A stretch of DNA of 64,000 bases from Aricia agestis (GCF_905147365.1 NC_056420.1:72001-136000); one strand, 5' to 3'. Positions 1-9,928 are shown, numbered from the stretch's first letter. Made by a program: numbers and translations. The notes: generated by a model not told the origin, from the letters alone.

Positions 1-1782
1 CGGATATCGGTGGCCGGGCAGCCGCCTTCTTTTGCCGCCGCCTTGGTGACATCGGCGGCGGTCGCTGCGTCGTCCATGCCGGAGACGAGTACATCCACCC
101 TTTGGACAGGGCGAGCGATCTTCACCGCGTCCCTGTCCAGGACCTCCCTCAATTTGTTTGCAAGGGCATCCGCCCTTAGCTGGGCGTCCTCCCCGGACAC
201 TTCAAGTATTCGGGCGCCCGTCCTCGCTAGCCGGAATCGAACCTTGTTGCTTCTCTGGTAGATTCCTACCGCCTCAAGGTCGATCCGGCTCGTCGCCTCC
301 TTGAGTATGGAAGCGTACGTCACGCTCTGGTCCACCCCCTTCTCCAGCGTGAGAGTAATGGCGGCGGACCTTCGCGGACGCAGCTTCCCCTTCTTTTTTC
401 TCTTGGGGGCTGCCTTTTTGGCAGCTCCCTTTCCTTTCTTCTCTTTTCTCCCCCGCGGTTCCACAGTGGACCACGAGGGGTCAGTCGCAGATGGGGCGGA
501 TGTTCGTGCCCTCGTCTGTTCAGCCTCACGTGCGGCCAGCGACTTCTTCTTCCTCCTTTTCTTCCCTCCTTCCTTGGGCGGCACGCTGGTGGCGGGTGCC
601 TGTGATGGCCCTGCCGCTTGCGTTGCCGTCTTTTTCTTCTTTTTAACCGGTAGCTTGCTTGCAGCTACCGGTGGTCCCCCCTCGACCGGCGCCTCCACCG
701 CTGCATCAGAAGCAAGCGGCGGCCTCCGCCTCGGCTCTGGTAGGAGACGATCCTCCAGGCCGGCGAGTCGCGCATTCAGCATGTTGCCGAAGGTCTCAAT
801 GTTGGAGCGTGAGACCTCCGACAACAGCTTCTGCATCTCGTCCGTGGCGGGTTTGGAAACCTGACGCCGCAGCTCCTCTAGCTCCCGGCGCATGTTGCCG
901 ATTTGCTGTTGGAGCTGCTGGTTCTGCGCTTCCAGAGCCCGTATCTCCTCATTTTGGCAGCGGTCCCTCATGTCGGCGACGGCCTCCTTTATGTTGGCGA
1001 CCGCCTCCTTGAGGTACCGCTGAAAAGTCCCCTTAAGGTTGGAGGATTTGCTGGCGACCATTGAAATGGTCTCCAGCGACTTCTCCACGCTAGCGCTCAG
1101 CGCCGCGCTCGTCCTCGCTGCATCCTCTGCAGCCAGTGTGGGGCTTTTGCGAAGGGAAGCTCGCGCCTCCCTCGCTGCCCGAGCCGTCTCGGCGACTTGC
1201 TCCTCAGCAAGCAGCCGGAGGCTCTCCGCCTTCTCTCTGTTGTAGTCGGCCTTGGCTTTCGCCATGCCGACGTACTGGCCGGTCGTAGGGGGCCGGCCTC
1301 GTCCTCGTTTGGGTGGTACCGGCGCCGTCACCTTACTGGTAGACGGCACCAACTGGGTCTGGTATCCTCCTCTTCAGAGGTGTCGAACGTCCAGAGGTTG
1401 CGGGCAGCTCCCCGGAGTCCAGCGACATATTGCTGCCGGACGCCGAGTAGGAGACCTCGCTGTCACAGTCGGTGGAGCGGTCGCGAACCGGACGGCCAAG
1501 TAAGCAATCCAGTCGGCGCAACGCATCGGACACAAAGACGTCTGAGTCCTCGTCAGTTATGGGCTCCCTGGCCGGTGCGGTAAGGTGCACCGGCTTGGGA
1601 TCCGCGCGCTTCTTATCGCGCGCCTTTTTCTTCTTCCCCTCCTTCTCCTCCTCCCTCCTCGCAGAAAGTGGCCCCTCCGTATACACGGACCGCCCGTCAC
1701 CCGAAGGTGACGTATGGGATTCCCCGGCCCCGTCGGGACCGAGACCCACCCGGAGAATATTTTCTTTTCTGCGCTTGTCCAT
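1..1782 (-). pseudogene. ORF1 (gag-like) of E1, frameshifted and partial
   Basis: The likely start is the ATG at 1,782 (MDKRRKENILRVG), matching the N-termini of the other ORF1 copies. The first frame runs to a stop near 1,333. From about 1,355 downward the protein continues in another frame with the KRGRGRPPTTGQYVG motif, the SSNLKG motif, a coiled coil and the basic region seen in the intact copies. A one-base deletion or equivalent near 1,340-1,380 therefore broke the gene. The zinc knuckles would lie left of the window. ORF1 proteins of R1-clade elements bind the element RNA and target it to telomeres; this copy should not make a full protein. Confidence 0.8.
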
Positions 1783-1963
1783 ACTTCTAACACCGACACC
1801 CCGGGTCGCGGGCTCTCTCTCGGCAGTGAGCTCTGCCATACACGCACACAATCACACACGCATACCGGCGTTCAGCCACCCCTCCCGTGTCACCGTGAAA
1901 ACGCTCACGATGGCACGGGGGAGGTGCCCAGGGACACGACGTGGACGGACCGGTATCGCCCCC
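1..1963 (-). mobile_element. Telomeric SART/TRAS-like retrotransposon, 5' part (E1), cut by window edge
   Basis: The element runs on the minus strand. Its 5' end abuts CCTAA repeats at 1,964, and its 3' part lies beyond position 1. The 5' leader (1,783-1,963) matches the leader of the elements at 18.8, 21.8, 24.8 and 35.1 kb, including the stretch ending GGTATCGCCCCC at the junction. Only ORF1 sequence is visible, so it cannot be told whether an ORF2 followed. Confidence 0.85.
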
Positions 1964-1997
1964 AACCTAACCTAACCTAACCTAACCTAACCTAACC
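1964..1997. repeat. Telomeric repeat block (CCTAA)n
   Basis: About seven perfect CCTAA units, followed directly by the T run of the next element. This is the insect telomere motif TTAGG on the minus strand. Confidence 0.97.
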
Positions 1998-2055
1998 TTT
2001 TTTTTTTTTTTTTTTTTTTTTTCACGCAGTGAAATGCAGTGACGCATTCGACGCA
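1998..2055 (-). mobile_element. 33-bp 3'-end stub of an ORF2-type element plus poly(A) (E2)
   Basis: A run of 25 T is followed by 33 bases (2,023-2,055) identical to the 3' tip of the element starting at 2,606. It is an extreme 5' truncation. Its 5' end is joined directly to the T run of the next fragment. Confidence 0.8.
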
Positions 2056-2288
2056 TTTTTTTTTTTTTTTTTTTTTTTTTTTATTTTTTTTTATTTACAC
2101 AAGTACGCACCGAAACAACCATGTCCGGTGAGCACCTGTGTAAGGCGGAAGGTGAGGGGTTTTCTCTTGCGGCGCATCCACGCCGCAAGAACTGGACGCA
2201 GAGCCTGAGCAGTACGTTGCCCGTACTGGGCCTGCGCCAGGTCCTCACCCCACCTCCTCAGCAGCCACTGCTCTCCTAGATCGGGGGG
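2056..2288 (-). mobile_element. Fragment of ORF2 (RT C-terminus) with its own poly(A) tract (E3)
   Basis: A T-rich tract (2,056-2,092) is followed by about 180 bases nearly identical to 32,045-32,222, which encodes the region after the RT domain. The fragment has no 3' UTR: the A tract begins inside ORF2, suggesting a prematurely polyadenylated RNA. The 5' junction reads ATCGGGGGG then AAACC. Confidence 0.75.
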
Positions 2289-2293
2289 AAACC

Positions 2294-2528
2294 TTTTTTT
2301 TTTTTTTTTTTTTTTTTTTTGATGCGCAGGGGAAACCCATCATGGGTCCCCCGGGTCGGGTATGTGCCTCAGTTAAGCTGAAGCACCCCGGGGGTATGTG
2401 AGACTCCTACTCACTAAAACCACCTGCGGTTCGCCTTCAGCCGTATAAAGGAGGGATGTCCCGGATCTACCAAACACAGGACTCCCTCCACGACCGGCCG
2501 GTCTACCTCAAAAGATCAGATCGGGGGG
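2294..2528 (-). mobile_element. Short non-coding 3'-UTR-like fragment (E4)
   Basis: A T run (2,294-2,320) is followed by about 200 bases with no reading frame. They include CTCACTAAAACC, the counterpart of the TTTTAGTGGGT box near the 3' end of the other elements, and a CCCCGGG-containing inverted repeat. The 5' junction again carries ATCGGGGGG before the telomeric repeats. Confidence 0.65.
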
Positions 2529-2530
2529 GA

Positions 2531-2562
2531 AACCTAACCTAACCTAACCTAACCTAACCTAA

Positions 2563-2565
<3 letters not shown>
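2531..2565. repeat. Telomeric repeat block (CCTAA)n
   Basis: Seven CCTAA units, followed by a run of about 40 T, which is the poly(A) tail of the ORF2 element to the right. Confidence 0.97.
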
Positions 2566-2605
<40 letters not shown>

Positions 2606-2994
2606 CACGCAGTGAAATGCAGTGACGCATTCGACGCAGGGGATGGGGACTCCCACTGCGGATATGTGGGGCTCGCCGCGGCGGAGATGGTGGTGCCGCG
2701 GCCCTACCCACTAAAACACTGCGGTACTCCTCTTCATGACATGCAGGGTTGCGAGCACGCGCGAGCCTTCGTCCGCGGTCCTGCATGCGTGTGCCCGCGT
2801 ATTAATAGCGGGCCCGTCTTCCTTGGAGCACTGTTCGTAGGCTCCTTAGGCCGAACAGAGGCCCTCCCAGGGCTTGCATGGGCCTATCTCTCCTTTGTCG
2901 CGATGCGCGAGGAGTACACAGCGCATCGCGACCCTCTCGGGGACTCGACTCGTTGGGCGGCGGCATCCCCATACCACCGCCCCGAGCCCCCCGG

Positions 2995-5900
2995 CTAAGG
3001 CGGCAAGTGGTCATTACTAATGACCTGTCGTCGTCTCGGCCGTCTTCTTCGGCGGGGGTCGAGCGCCTCCAGCTCTCTCACACGCTCGGCCTCCTCCTTC
3101 GCGGCGATGACCTCTTCGCAGAAGTCCTGCACCGCTGTCCATCCAGGTTCACTGCCCACCATGGCGCGAACCAATGCGGGCAGCGAAAGGTCAAATCCAA
3201 TGGCGGCCGTGAGGGCCGCCCGTTGTCCAGTCCAGGCGGGACAGGCAGAAACTGTGTGTTCCGCCGTGTCCCTTTCACAGTCACAGTGGTGACAGCGCGT
3301 ACTCTCTTCTCGGTTCGCGATCTCACACAGGTAACGGCCGAAGCAGCCGTGCCCGGTCAGCACCTGCGTGAGTCGGGTCAACCACTCTCTCAGTACCGGT
3401 CTCATGGCCAGCACCAGCGCCACGCTGACTTGAGGCTCCAGGAGTCGCTCCTCCCAGAGCTCAATCGTCACGTCCTTGGCTCGATCCCTCCACCGACGGA
3501 CGGCGTCCGGAAGGGGGTTGCTGCCCCCCGCGCGGACTTCAGCGCCACGCCAGTACATATCGGCGAGGGCAAGAGCGTCGAGGTCCCAAGGGACGCTGCC
3601 AGCGAGGAGGCACGCCGCATCCCGGGAGATTGTGCGGTACCCGCGAACCGCGCGCGTCGCCATCACTCGCTGCAGCCGACCCAGGGCCAGCCTGTTCTCT
3701 GGTAGCAGGTTCTCTGCCCATATCGGCGCCCCGTACATTGTCATAGAACGGACAACGCCCATGTAGAGGCGCCGGCAAACCAAACTCGGGCCCCCGAGAT
3801 TCGGGAGCAGCGAGGCAAGGGCACCCGCGGACTTCTTTACTTTCTCGGATAGCCGGCGGAAGTGTTCCTTGAATGACCACCGGCTATCGAGGACCAGACC
3901 AAGGTAGGTCATTGTAGGCGCTATCTTGATCCTCGTTCCACTCACTATAACCTCCAGGCCCGGTGGTGGCGCGTTTCTGGGCCCGTGGAACAAGAGGGCC
4001 TCCGACTTGTTCAGCGCCACCTTCAGACCCAGAGCCTGGATCCTTCTCACAACCTGAGCGACTGCTGCCGTTGCCAGGATTTTTGCCTCTCGATGGGACT
4101 TGGCACGGCAGACGACCGCCGTGTCATCCGCGTACGCAACGAGCTCCACGCCCGGAAGATTGGCGCCGCGGAGCACGGAGTCGTACCCTATGTCCCATAG
4201 GCCCGGACCGAGAGACGAACCCTGCGGGACGCCACAGTCCACCTCCAGCTCCTCCCAGTCGTCTTCTTCGGTGGGGTACTGCACCGAACGCTCTGATAGA
4301 TAGTTGCCGATGGTACGACGCAAATATCTTGGCACTCTGTGGTACCGTAGTCCTTCTTTTATTGTCTCCCAGGGCAGAGTGTTGAACGCGTTGGAGATGT
4401 CCAGCGAGACAACCAATACCACTCCGCCCCGAGAGATTTCCTCCTCCGAAATCTGCCGCACACGCGCTACCGCGTCTATCGTCGAGCGACGAGATCTGAA
4501 CCCGAACTGAGCGTCGCTCAGGTTCGGGCCGGCGCCTTCCAGGTGGCGGTTGAGGCGCCCCGCGATCACCCTCTCCAGGGTCTTACAGATCTCGTCGATA
4601 AGGACGATAGGGCGGTAGGCCGACGGCTGGTCCTCCGGTCGTCCGTCTTTTTTCAGCAGCACAAGCTTGCCCGACTTCCACCGGCGCGGCACTCGGCCCT
4701 GCACCAGACACTTGGTAAACACCTCGAGCACCTGCGCCTCCAAGTGTTTTATGGCCAGCACCCAGACACGACCGGGGACTCCGTCCAGTCCAGGAGCTCG
4801 ATTTTTCAGGCTCATCTTGTGCACGGCTGCTGCCAACTCTTCGGGCGACACGGGTGGCACATCTTCCTCTTCATCGTCAGACTCCGCGCTTGGTGGTCGC
4901 ATAGATGGTGGGGACCACTCGGCCCTGGATGGAAATAGGGCCGAGAGTACAGAGCGACGGAGATCCGGCTGCATGTGCTGGGTTAGCGGTGGGGCAGCGG
5001 GGCGAAGCTTCTGCCTCACCCATTTATAAGGCTTGCCCCACGGGTCCTGCTCCAAGGTGTTCAGGAACTCCTCCCATGCCTCTTTCTTCGCCACCTTTAT
5101 TGCCTCACGCAGAGCATGACGCACTGAGCGGTAGCCATCATGGATGGCCTCTTCTTCGACCTCCACCCTGTTTCGCCGCCGGCGGTATCGCTGGAATCGG
5201 CGGCGGGCAGCCACACACTCTAGCCGGAGTTGTTTCAGCTCCGGGCGCCACCAGTAGGTCTGCCGCCGAGGCACGACCGGTCCAGCACGGGGCATCGAGG
5301 CGTCGCATATGTTGCGAGCCGCCTCGTTCAGCCACTCCGCGCATTCCTCGACGTCTTCCGATGGGAGGGGGGACATCGACGCAACAATCGCCGCCTCCTC
5401 GAGAAGGTCTCGATCCAGACCTCTCAGGGACCACCTTGGGCCGCCACCGGATGGAATTCGGCGACCAGCTTCTGACGTGAAGGCAATGTCAAAGCCTATG
5501 TAGAGGTGGTCCGAGAGGGTCTCGACCTCCTCGAGGACTCTCCAGCCACTCATTCGGCGAGCGACTGATGGGCTGACTAATGTCAGGTCTACAATCGATT
5601 CCCCCTGCCACCGGACACACGTGCTCGCGGCACCTCTGTTGGCCACGACCAGGCCGTTGGTTGCCAGCCAGTCTGCCACAGCTCTGCCCCTCGCGTCCGT
5701 GGCCGGGGAGCCCCAACGCGTGGACTTTGCGTTGAGGTCTCCGGCGACGACCACAGGATTGACTGCCCCGCTCACGAAGGTGGTGAGCCGGAGAAGAAAC
5801 GCCTCGAACTCGGCGATGGGTCTGTTCGGGGAAAAGTAAACCCCCACAACGGTGAGGGCTCCCAAGTCCGCGACGACGAAGCCGTGGCCCCGAGTCGTGC

Positions 5901-6108
5901 TCCTGGAAGACAGAGGCACGACTTTGGGACCGAAGACCAAAGCCACCGTCGAGTCCGCGTCGCCCAACCAGTCACCCCTAGGGAGGATCCGGTACGGCTC
6001 GGCAATCACACCAACGTCTATCGACCTCTTCAACACCTCTTGTGACCACAGGTCCTGTGCTTGGGCGCTGTGGTTGAGGTTTCCCTGCAAGAACTTCAGT
6101 GGAGCCGT
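2995..6108 (-). CDS. ORF2: APE-type endonuclease and reverse transcriptase
   Basis: The polyprotein nicks the telomeric target and reverse-transcribes element RNA at the nick (target-primed reverse transcription). Residues counted from the leucine codon at 6,090: endonuclease 1-200 with VIAEP (E31), VVAGDLNAK (D118, N120), SIVDLT (D168) and LSDH (192-195); RT about 475-740 with SLDISNAF (D564), GVPQGS (621-626) and YADD (653-656); C-terminal CHHC zinc knuckle at 933-951. All catalytic motifs are present and there is no stop, so it could be active. The frame has no ATG at its start. It opens at an ACG overlapping the ORF1 stop (UAACG at 6,106-6,110), so initiation by termination-reinitiation is inferred. 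Confidence 0.92.
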   Translation of the reverse strand, partial: TAPLKFLQGNLNHSAQAQDLWSQEVLKRSIDVGVIAEPYRILPRGDWLGDADSTVALVFGPKVVPLSSRSTTRGHGFVVADLGALTVVGVYFSPNRPIAEFEAFLLRLTTFVSGAVNPVVVAGDLNAKSTRWGSPATDARGRAVADWLATNGLVVANRGAASTCVRWQGESIVDLTLVSPSVARRMSGWRVLEEVETLSDHLYIGFDIAFTSEAGRRIPSGGGPRWSLRGLDRDLLEEAAIVASMSPLPSEDVEECAEWLNEAARNICDASMPRAGPVVPRRQTYWWRPELKQLRLECVAARRRFQRYRRRRNRVEVEEEAIHDGYRSVRHALREAIKVAKKEAWEEFLNTLEQDPWGKPYKWVRQKLRPAAPPLTQHMQPDLRRSVLSALFPSRAEWSPPSMRPPSAESDDEEEDVPPVSPEELAAAVHKMSLKNRAPGLDGVPGRVWVLAIKHLEAQVLEVFTKCLVQGRVPRRWKSGKLVLLKKDGRPEDQPSAYRPIVLIDEICKTLERVIAGRLNRHLEGAGPNLSDAQFGFRSRRSTIDAVARVRQISEEEISRGGVVLVVSLDISNAFNTLPWETIKEGLRYHRVPRYLRRTIGNYLSERSVQYPTEEDDWEELEVDCGVPQGSSLGPGLWDIGYDSVLRGANLPGVELVAYADDTAVVCRAKSHREAKILATAAVAQVVRRIQALGLKVALNKSEALLFHGPRNAPPPGLEVIVSGTRIKIAPTMTYLGLVLDSRWSFKEHFRRLSEKVKKSAGALASLLPNLGGPSLVCRRLYMGVVRSMTMYGAPIWAENLLPENRLALGRLQRVMATRAVRGYRTISRDAACLLAGSVPWDLDALALADMYWRGAEVRAGGSNPLPDAVRRWRDRAKDVTIELWEERLLEPQVSVALVLAMRPVLREWLTRLTQVLTGHGCFGRYLCEIANREESTRCHHCDCERDTAEHTVSACPAWTGQRAALTAAIGFDLSLPALVRAMVGSEPGWTAVQDFCEEVIAAKEEAERVRELEALDPRRRRRPRRRQVISNDHLPP

Positions 6109-6346
6109 TATTGGGCTTCCATGGGAGCCACTTCCGCTCCTGAGGCTACCGTAGATGGTGTGGCAGCCTTGGGCGAACGGCTCTTCTTAGAGCCCTTTCC
6201 GGTCTTTTGCGGTACCTTGCAGGGTTTGCTCCCCACGATATGGTCCGCTTTCCTCCCATTAGCCGCGCACACCGCGCAGTGGGGAGGGTTTCCACACTCC
6301 TTGATTGCGTGGCCAGCCTGGCCACAGCGGAAACAAAGGTCCCCGC
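6108..6346 (-). pseudogene. C-terminal fragment of ORF1 (zinc knuckles) of E5
   Basis: About 79 residues remain, starting inside the second CCHC knuckle (DLCFRCGQAGHAIKEC). A third CCHC-like knuckle, a basic tail and the ending APMEAQ follow. The ending is shared with the complete ORF1 at 29,392. The upstream part is missing because the DNA switches to another element at about 6,346. Its stop codon overlaps the presumed ORF2 start. Confidence 0.85.
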
Positions 6347-7383
6347 GGACTGATGGCCAACTGCAGAATCTCCCGTTTTGCCCGGTAGACCCTATACAGC
6401 CGGTCATCACGCTCCACGTCCTGGGGGCGGCGCCGCCTGCTGCGACAATAGGCGCGACGCGCCGCATTGCAGGCGGCGCGAAGGTCGGCCAATTCTGTCG
6501 ACCACCAGTATACTGCACGCCGAGACGGGGGAGGACCCCAAACTCTAGGCATGGCTGTTCGGCAAACGCTGTGTAAGACCTTGCCGAAACAGCCAGCCAA
6601 CTCGTCCACCCCCATAGTCTGTGACGACGGGAAGCTCCAGCGGCCGACAATAGCCGCCTCTTCTGCAAGTTCCCGGTTGAGCTTGGAGATGGCCCAACGC
6701 GGGAACACGCTTTGCCTCCTGGACCGAGACGCTGGACTCGATGTGGAGGCTGGAGACACTTCGAACCGTATATATCGATGGTCCGAGAGCGTCTCCACCT
6801 CCGTTACCACCTTCCATCCCTCCACCCTGCGCGCGACGGCGGGAGTGGCGAACGACAAGTCCACCACTGAGCCGCCCGTCCGCCGCACGCAGGTCTGGAC
6901 TGCCCCTGTGTTCAATAGGGACAGTCCCGAGGCTAAAGCCCACTCCTCCACTTCCCTCCCCTTCAGATCAGTGACCGGGGAACCCCACGCCGAGGACTTG
7001 GCGTTGAAGTCCCCTGCCACTATGACGGGGAGGGGGGCTAGCCTCCTGATCAGCGGCCCTAGAGCATCGAGGAACTGCTCTAGGGCGGCTAGATTGCGAT
7101 TTGGGGAGAAGTAAACCCCGACGACGGCATACTCTCCCCAAGCCGCCACCACGTACCCGGGGCCCCTCATTCTTGGTATAAGGGGGGGTCCAGCGCCTGG
7201 CTTCACCACAACGGCGACGGAGCCCTCAACGTCCCCAGCCCAATGTGGCTGAGTAGGAACGTAATAGGGCTCCGAGACCACCGCCACGTCAACACTCCAC
7301 TCCGCCACGGTCTGCAGGAAGAGATCCTGAGCCGCAGCGGAGTGGTTCACGTTGGCCTGAAGGAAGCTGAGATGTCCTGGCAT
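6259..7383 (-). CDS. ORF2 N-terminal part: APE endonuclease, 3'-truncated
   Basis: An endonuclease domain of the R1 clade starts at the ATG at 7,383. Visible motifs are QANVNHS near the N-terminus, VVSEPYY, VVGVYFSPN, VAGDFNAKSSAWGS, SVVDLS and TLSDH. The ORF1/RT linker WWSTELADLRAACNAARRAY follows, and true homology ends near residue 345 (LQLAIS). The last 30 or so residues come from E5 sequence read out of frame. The RT domain is missing, so at most an endonuclease could be made. The start overlaps the ORF1 stop as UAATG, the arrangement reported to drive translational coupling in Bombyx SART1. Confidence 0.85.
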   Translation of the reverse strand: MPGHLSFLQANVNHSAAAQDLFLQTVAEWSVDVAVVSEPYYVPTQPHWAGDVEGSVAVVVKPGAGPPLIPRMRGPGYVVAAWGEYAVVGVYFSPNRNLAALEQFLDALGPLIRRLAPLPVIVAGDFNAKSSAWGSPVTDLKGREVEEWALASGLSLLNTGAVQTCVRRTGGSVVDLSFATPAVARRVEGWKVVTEVETLSDHRYIRFEVSPASTSSPASRSRRQSVFPRWAISKLNRELAEEAAIVGRWSFPSSQTMGVDELAGCFGKVLHSVCRTAMPRVWGPPPSRRAVYWWSTELADLRAACNAARRAYCRSRRRRPQDVERDDRLYRVYRAKREILQLAISPRGPLFPLWPGWPRNQGVWKPSPLRGVRG

Positions 7384-9545
7384 TATTCGGACATTTCAGC
7401 TTCCGGCGCCGCCTGTCCTCTCCTAGAGGATGGAACTTTTCCCCGGGTTACTGGGGGGTTACATGTCTTACCCCCCATAACGTGGTCCGAAGGTCTGCTC
7501 GCATCGGAGCAGACTGCGCACTTTGGACGCGCCACACTGCACCCAGACATGGTGTGTCCAGGTGAACCACAACGGTAGCACAAGCCACTGCGATCCTTCA
7601 TTTTTGGGGGGCACATTGCAGCAAAGTGTCCCAACCCCAGACATCGGAAGCAGTGACTTGGCCGCGCGTCCACGAGATGCGCCACCACTCTGCTCCACCC
7701 GACTGCAAAGCTGCCCAGTTCCACCAATTTTTTAGCTGCCGTTACTGGGCAACTCATGCGAGCAAAACCCGTCCCGACTAGGCCCCTCTCAATATTTCCC
7801 ACCCATACCTGGGCTGGGGAGCATCCACCCGCCCCTGCGACTGCAGATTTGACAGACTCTACAGTCGCAGTGTCTGAAAGGCCCGTGAGCTTAAAATTAG
7901 AGCACTTCACGGGCCTTGAAATATCGGCCTCCTCCGAAAGGACTTCGGACAGTCGGGCCGCCAATAGATCAGCCTTCTCGTGGCTGGTAGAGCCAGGTAT
8001 CTCAATCAACCTGGCTCCAGTCGCCGACTGTCTGATACGGAGGGGGCCGAGCCCCAGCTCCTCCAGCTTGATGGCGCTTTCCGCCTTCATAAGGGCAGAG
8101 CTGTACGACATACCCTTGTCCACCGCGTCCGTCCTCAGTTTAATTAGGACGGCTGTGGATCGGGGCAACCGTACGCTCGGCTTTTTGGCAGTCTCCTTTG
8201 CCGGCTGCTTCGGGGCCGCCTTTTTCGCCGGGGTCTTTTTGCGGACGACCTCCGTCCACCCGTCCAAAGGCTCCGATGAGAGAACCCCCGAAATAACATC
8301 CGAAGACTCTACCGGTCTACAAGTCGGTATCTCTCTGGATGTGGAAGCGCCGGGATTGGCCGACAATGGTAAGTCAACCCCTTTTCCTTTCCCCTTACCC
8401 TTGTTCTTGCTCTTGCTCTTCTTGGGTTGAGCAGGAGCTGGAGCTGGGCGCACATCCGGGCGCACTGGGAGTGCGGGAAATTCCTCCCGTTGGCGAACGA
8501 CCGTCGACCTCAGCACCGGTGAGACATCTCTAGCTGTGACAGCCACCGGTACAGGACTTTCCTTGAGGACCGGCAACTTCTCAAGAGCCGCCCGCTTCTT
8601 GTCGGCCGCCAAGGGTGGGCGGACCACAACTGGGGGAGGCAAACGTGCCTCTATCCCCGCCAGCCTCCCATCGACCAAGTTACCTACGAGCTTGGCGATG
8701 CTCTTCTCCAATACTCCCAACTGCTCGTTGGTCATTGGAGAAGACTTCTCCTTGGCCGCCGCGGAACGGCTTTCTTCAAAGTCCCGCTTGTATGCGCGGA
8801 CCTCTTCACGCAGGTTCGCCAACTCTCGACGAAGTCTGCCATTGTCTGCGGTGAGACGCCGGGTCTCCTCCGCCACCGTTCGTGTAGCGAGTGCATCCAC
8901 AATGCATCTCACCGCAGAAGTGGCACGCCGTATTTTGTTCACGTACCCACCCTTTAAATTGGAGGACTTCGCCGCAATACCGAGGATCTCCCCAAGATTG
9001 CTTTCGGCAGCGCTCAACAGCTCCTCCGGACCCATTGACTCCACGTCGATATCAAGAGGTCCAGGCGGGATGGGACTGCTCGCCCTGGCCTCCTTTCGAT
9101 ATGCCTTCTTCTCGAGGGCAGCGACGAACTCCGCTGCCCTAGCCTCCTCCGTTCTCTCGCGCAGCTCTTGTCTAGCCGCCGAGAGCCGACTCAACGAGCC
9201 CCGCGACTTCCCGCGCTTAGCCGTCTGCACCTTGCCTAAGCTGACAGCAGTGCTGACGTCCTCAGTGTCAGAACCGGAAACTTCGGAGAAGAGGCGCTTA
9301 GAAGCGACCACCTCCGGTTCCGACATAGAGGGGATCGACTCGACCCCCAACAGCTCTTCCAGCGTAACACCAGCACGGACTCTACGAGAGCTCCGTTTAG
9401 GTTCGCCACCTTCACTCCGCAAGGACTCCCTGTCCTCGTCCCCCAAACCCCCGTTATCCCCAAAGGACAACACTAACCCGGTACCTGACGACCTGCGAAC
9501 CCCCCCCGCAGATCCCCCCTCCAATTCCTCAACTCCCTGTGACAT
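7383..9545 (-). CDS. ORF1 (gag-like) of E6, complete, 720 aa
   Basis: Complete frame from ATG to the TAATG overlap with ORF2. An acidic, Ser-rich N-terminus is followed by a coiled coil in the 210-260 region (EETRRLTADNGRLRRELANL) and a Lys/Gly-rich basic stretch (KSKSKNKGKGKGKG). An RRM-like fold region with ARLSEVLSEEADISRPVKC comes next. The protein ends with three CCHC knuckles (CFRCLGLGHFAAMC, CYRCGSPGHTMSGC, CAVCSDASRPSDHVMGGKTC). It lacks the RGRPPTTG motif of the other ORF1 subfamily. Proteins of this kind package element RNA and escort it to telomeres. Confidence 0.9.
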   Translation of the reverse strand: MSQGVEELEGGSAGGVRRSSGTGLVLSFGDNGGLGDEDRESLRSEGGEPKRSSRRVRAGVTLEELLGVESIPSMSEPEVVASKRLFSEVSGSDTEDVSTAVSLGKVQTAKRGKSRGSLSRLSAARQELRERTEEARAAEFVAALEKKAYRKEARASSPIPPGPLDIDVESMGPEELLSAAESNLGEILGIAAKSSNLKGGYVNKIRRATSAVRCIVDALATRTVAEETRRLTADNGRLRRELANLREEVRAYKRDFEESRSAAAKEKSSPMTNEQLGVLEKSIAKLVGNLVDGRLAGIEARLPPPVVVRPPLAADKKRAALEKLPVLKESPVPVAVTARDVSPVLRSTVVRQREEFPALPVRPDVRPAPAPAQPKKSKSKNKGKGKGKGVDLPLSANPGASTSREIPTCRPVESSDVISGVLSSEPLDGWTEVVRKKTPAKKAAPKQPAKETAKKPSVRLPRSTAVLIKLRTDAVDKGMSYSSALMKAESAIKLEELGLGPLRIRQSATGARLIEIPGSTSHEKADLLAARLSEVLSEEADISRPVKCSNFKLTGLSDTATVESVKSAVAGAGGCSPAQVWVGNIERGLVGTGFARMSCPVTAAKKLVELGSFAVGWSRVVAHLVDARPSHCFRCLGLGHFAAMCPPKMKDRSGLCYRCGSPGHTMSGCSVARPKCAVCSDASRPSDHVMGGKTCNPPVTRGKVPSSRRGQAAPEAEMSE

Positions 9546-9857
9546 AGTGCCGACAAATCAAGCCAAACATCCCCTGAGGACTCAGGTGGATGACGACAAG
9601 GGCTATCGCCAAACTGCCAAAGCTTAAATCTAATTTAAAAACTATAAATTACACTTAAGTCTAACACCGAAATAATAACAATAAAGAACACCTAAAGAGA
9701 AAATAAACCTAACCTATATTTACAAAGCTATTTCCCTCCCAATTGGGGGTCACCCCCGCAAAGAAACACCGGGACAAACTCGTCGACCAGTGCCTCTCTA
9801 CTTGGATGACCTACCAAAAATTTCCCTACTAATACTAAAAACACCAAAAATTAAATA

Positions 9858-9884
9858 TCTCAAAAACCACTGGGGTTTTTGAGA
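9858..9884. other. Perfect 11-bp inverted repeat in the E6 5' leader
   Basis: TCTCAAAAACC pairs perfectly with GGTTTTTGAGA across a five-base loop. It lies about 310 bases upstream of the ORF1 start and would fold as a stable hairpin in the leader RNA. The role is unknown. Confidence 0.7.
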
Positions 9885-9928
9885 CGCAACTACCACCCAA
9901 AAATCGACAACCAATAGGCGCGTCGATA

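Larger units (their letters stand above)
2566..6346 (-). mobile_element. SART-like element, 5'-truncated in ORF1, intact ORF2 (E5)
   Basis: From the poly(A) tract (2,566-2,605) rightwards come a 3' UTR of about 390 bp, a complete ORF2 and the last part of ORF1. At about 6,346 the sequence switches to the middle of ORF2 of a different subfamily. The sense strand is embedded in TTAGG repeats between TT and A, the position I recall for Bombyx SART1. Confidence 0.88.

Noticed and set aside
2559..2786. Minus-strand frame ending in a poly-lysine tail
   Set aside because: The lysines are the poly(A) tract of E5 and the rest is its 3' UTR.
8536..9627. A 363-codon + strand open frame
   Set aside because: It is antisense to the real ORF1 at 7,383-9,545, whose domains are clear. 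GC-rich DNA leaves the opposite strand open by chance.
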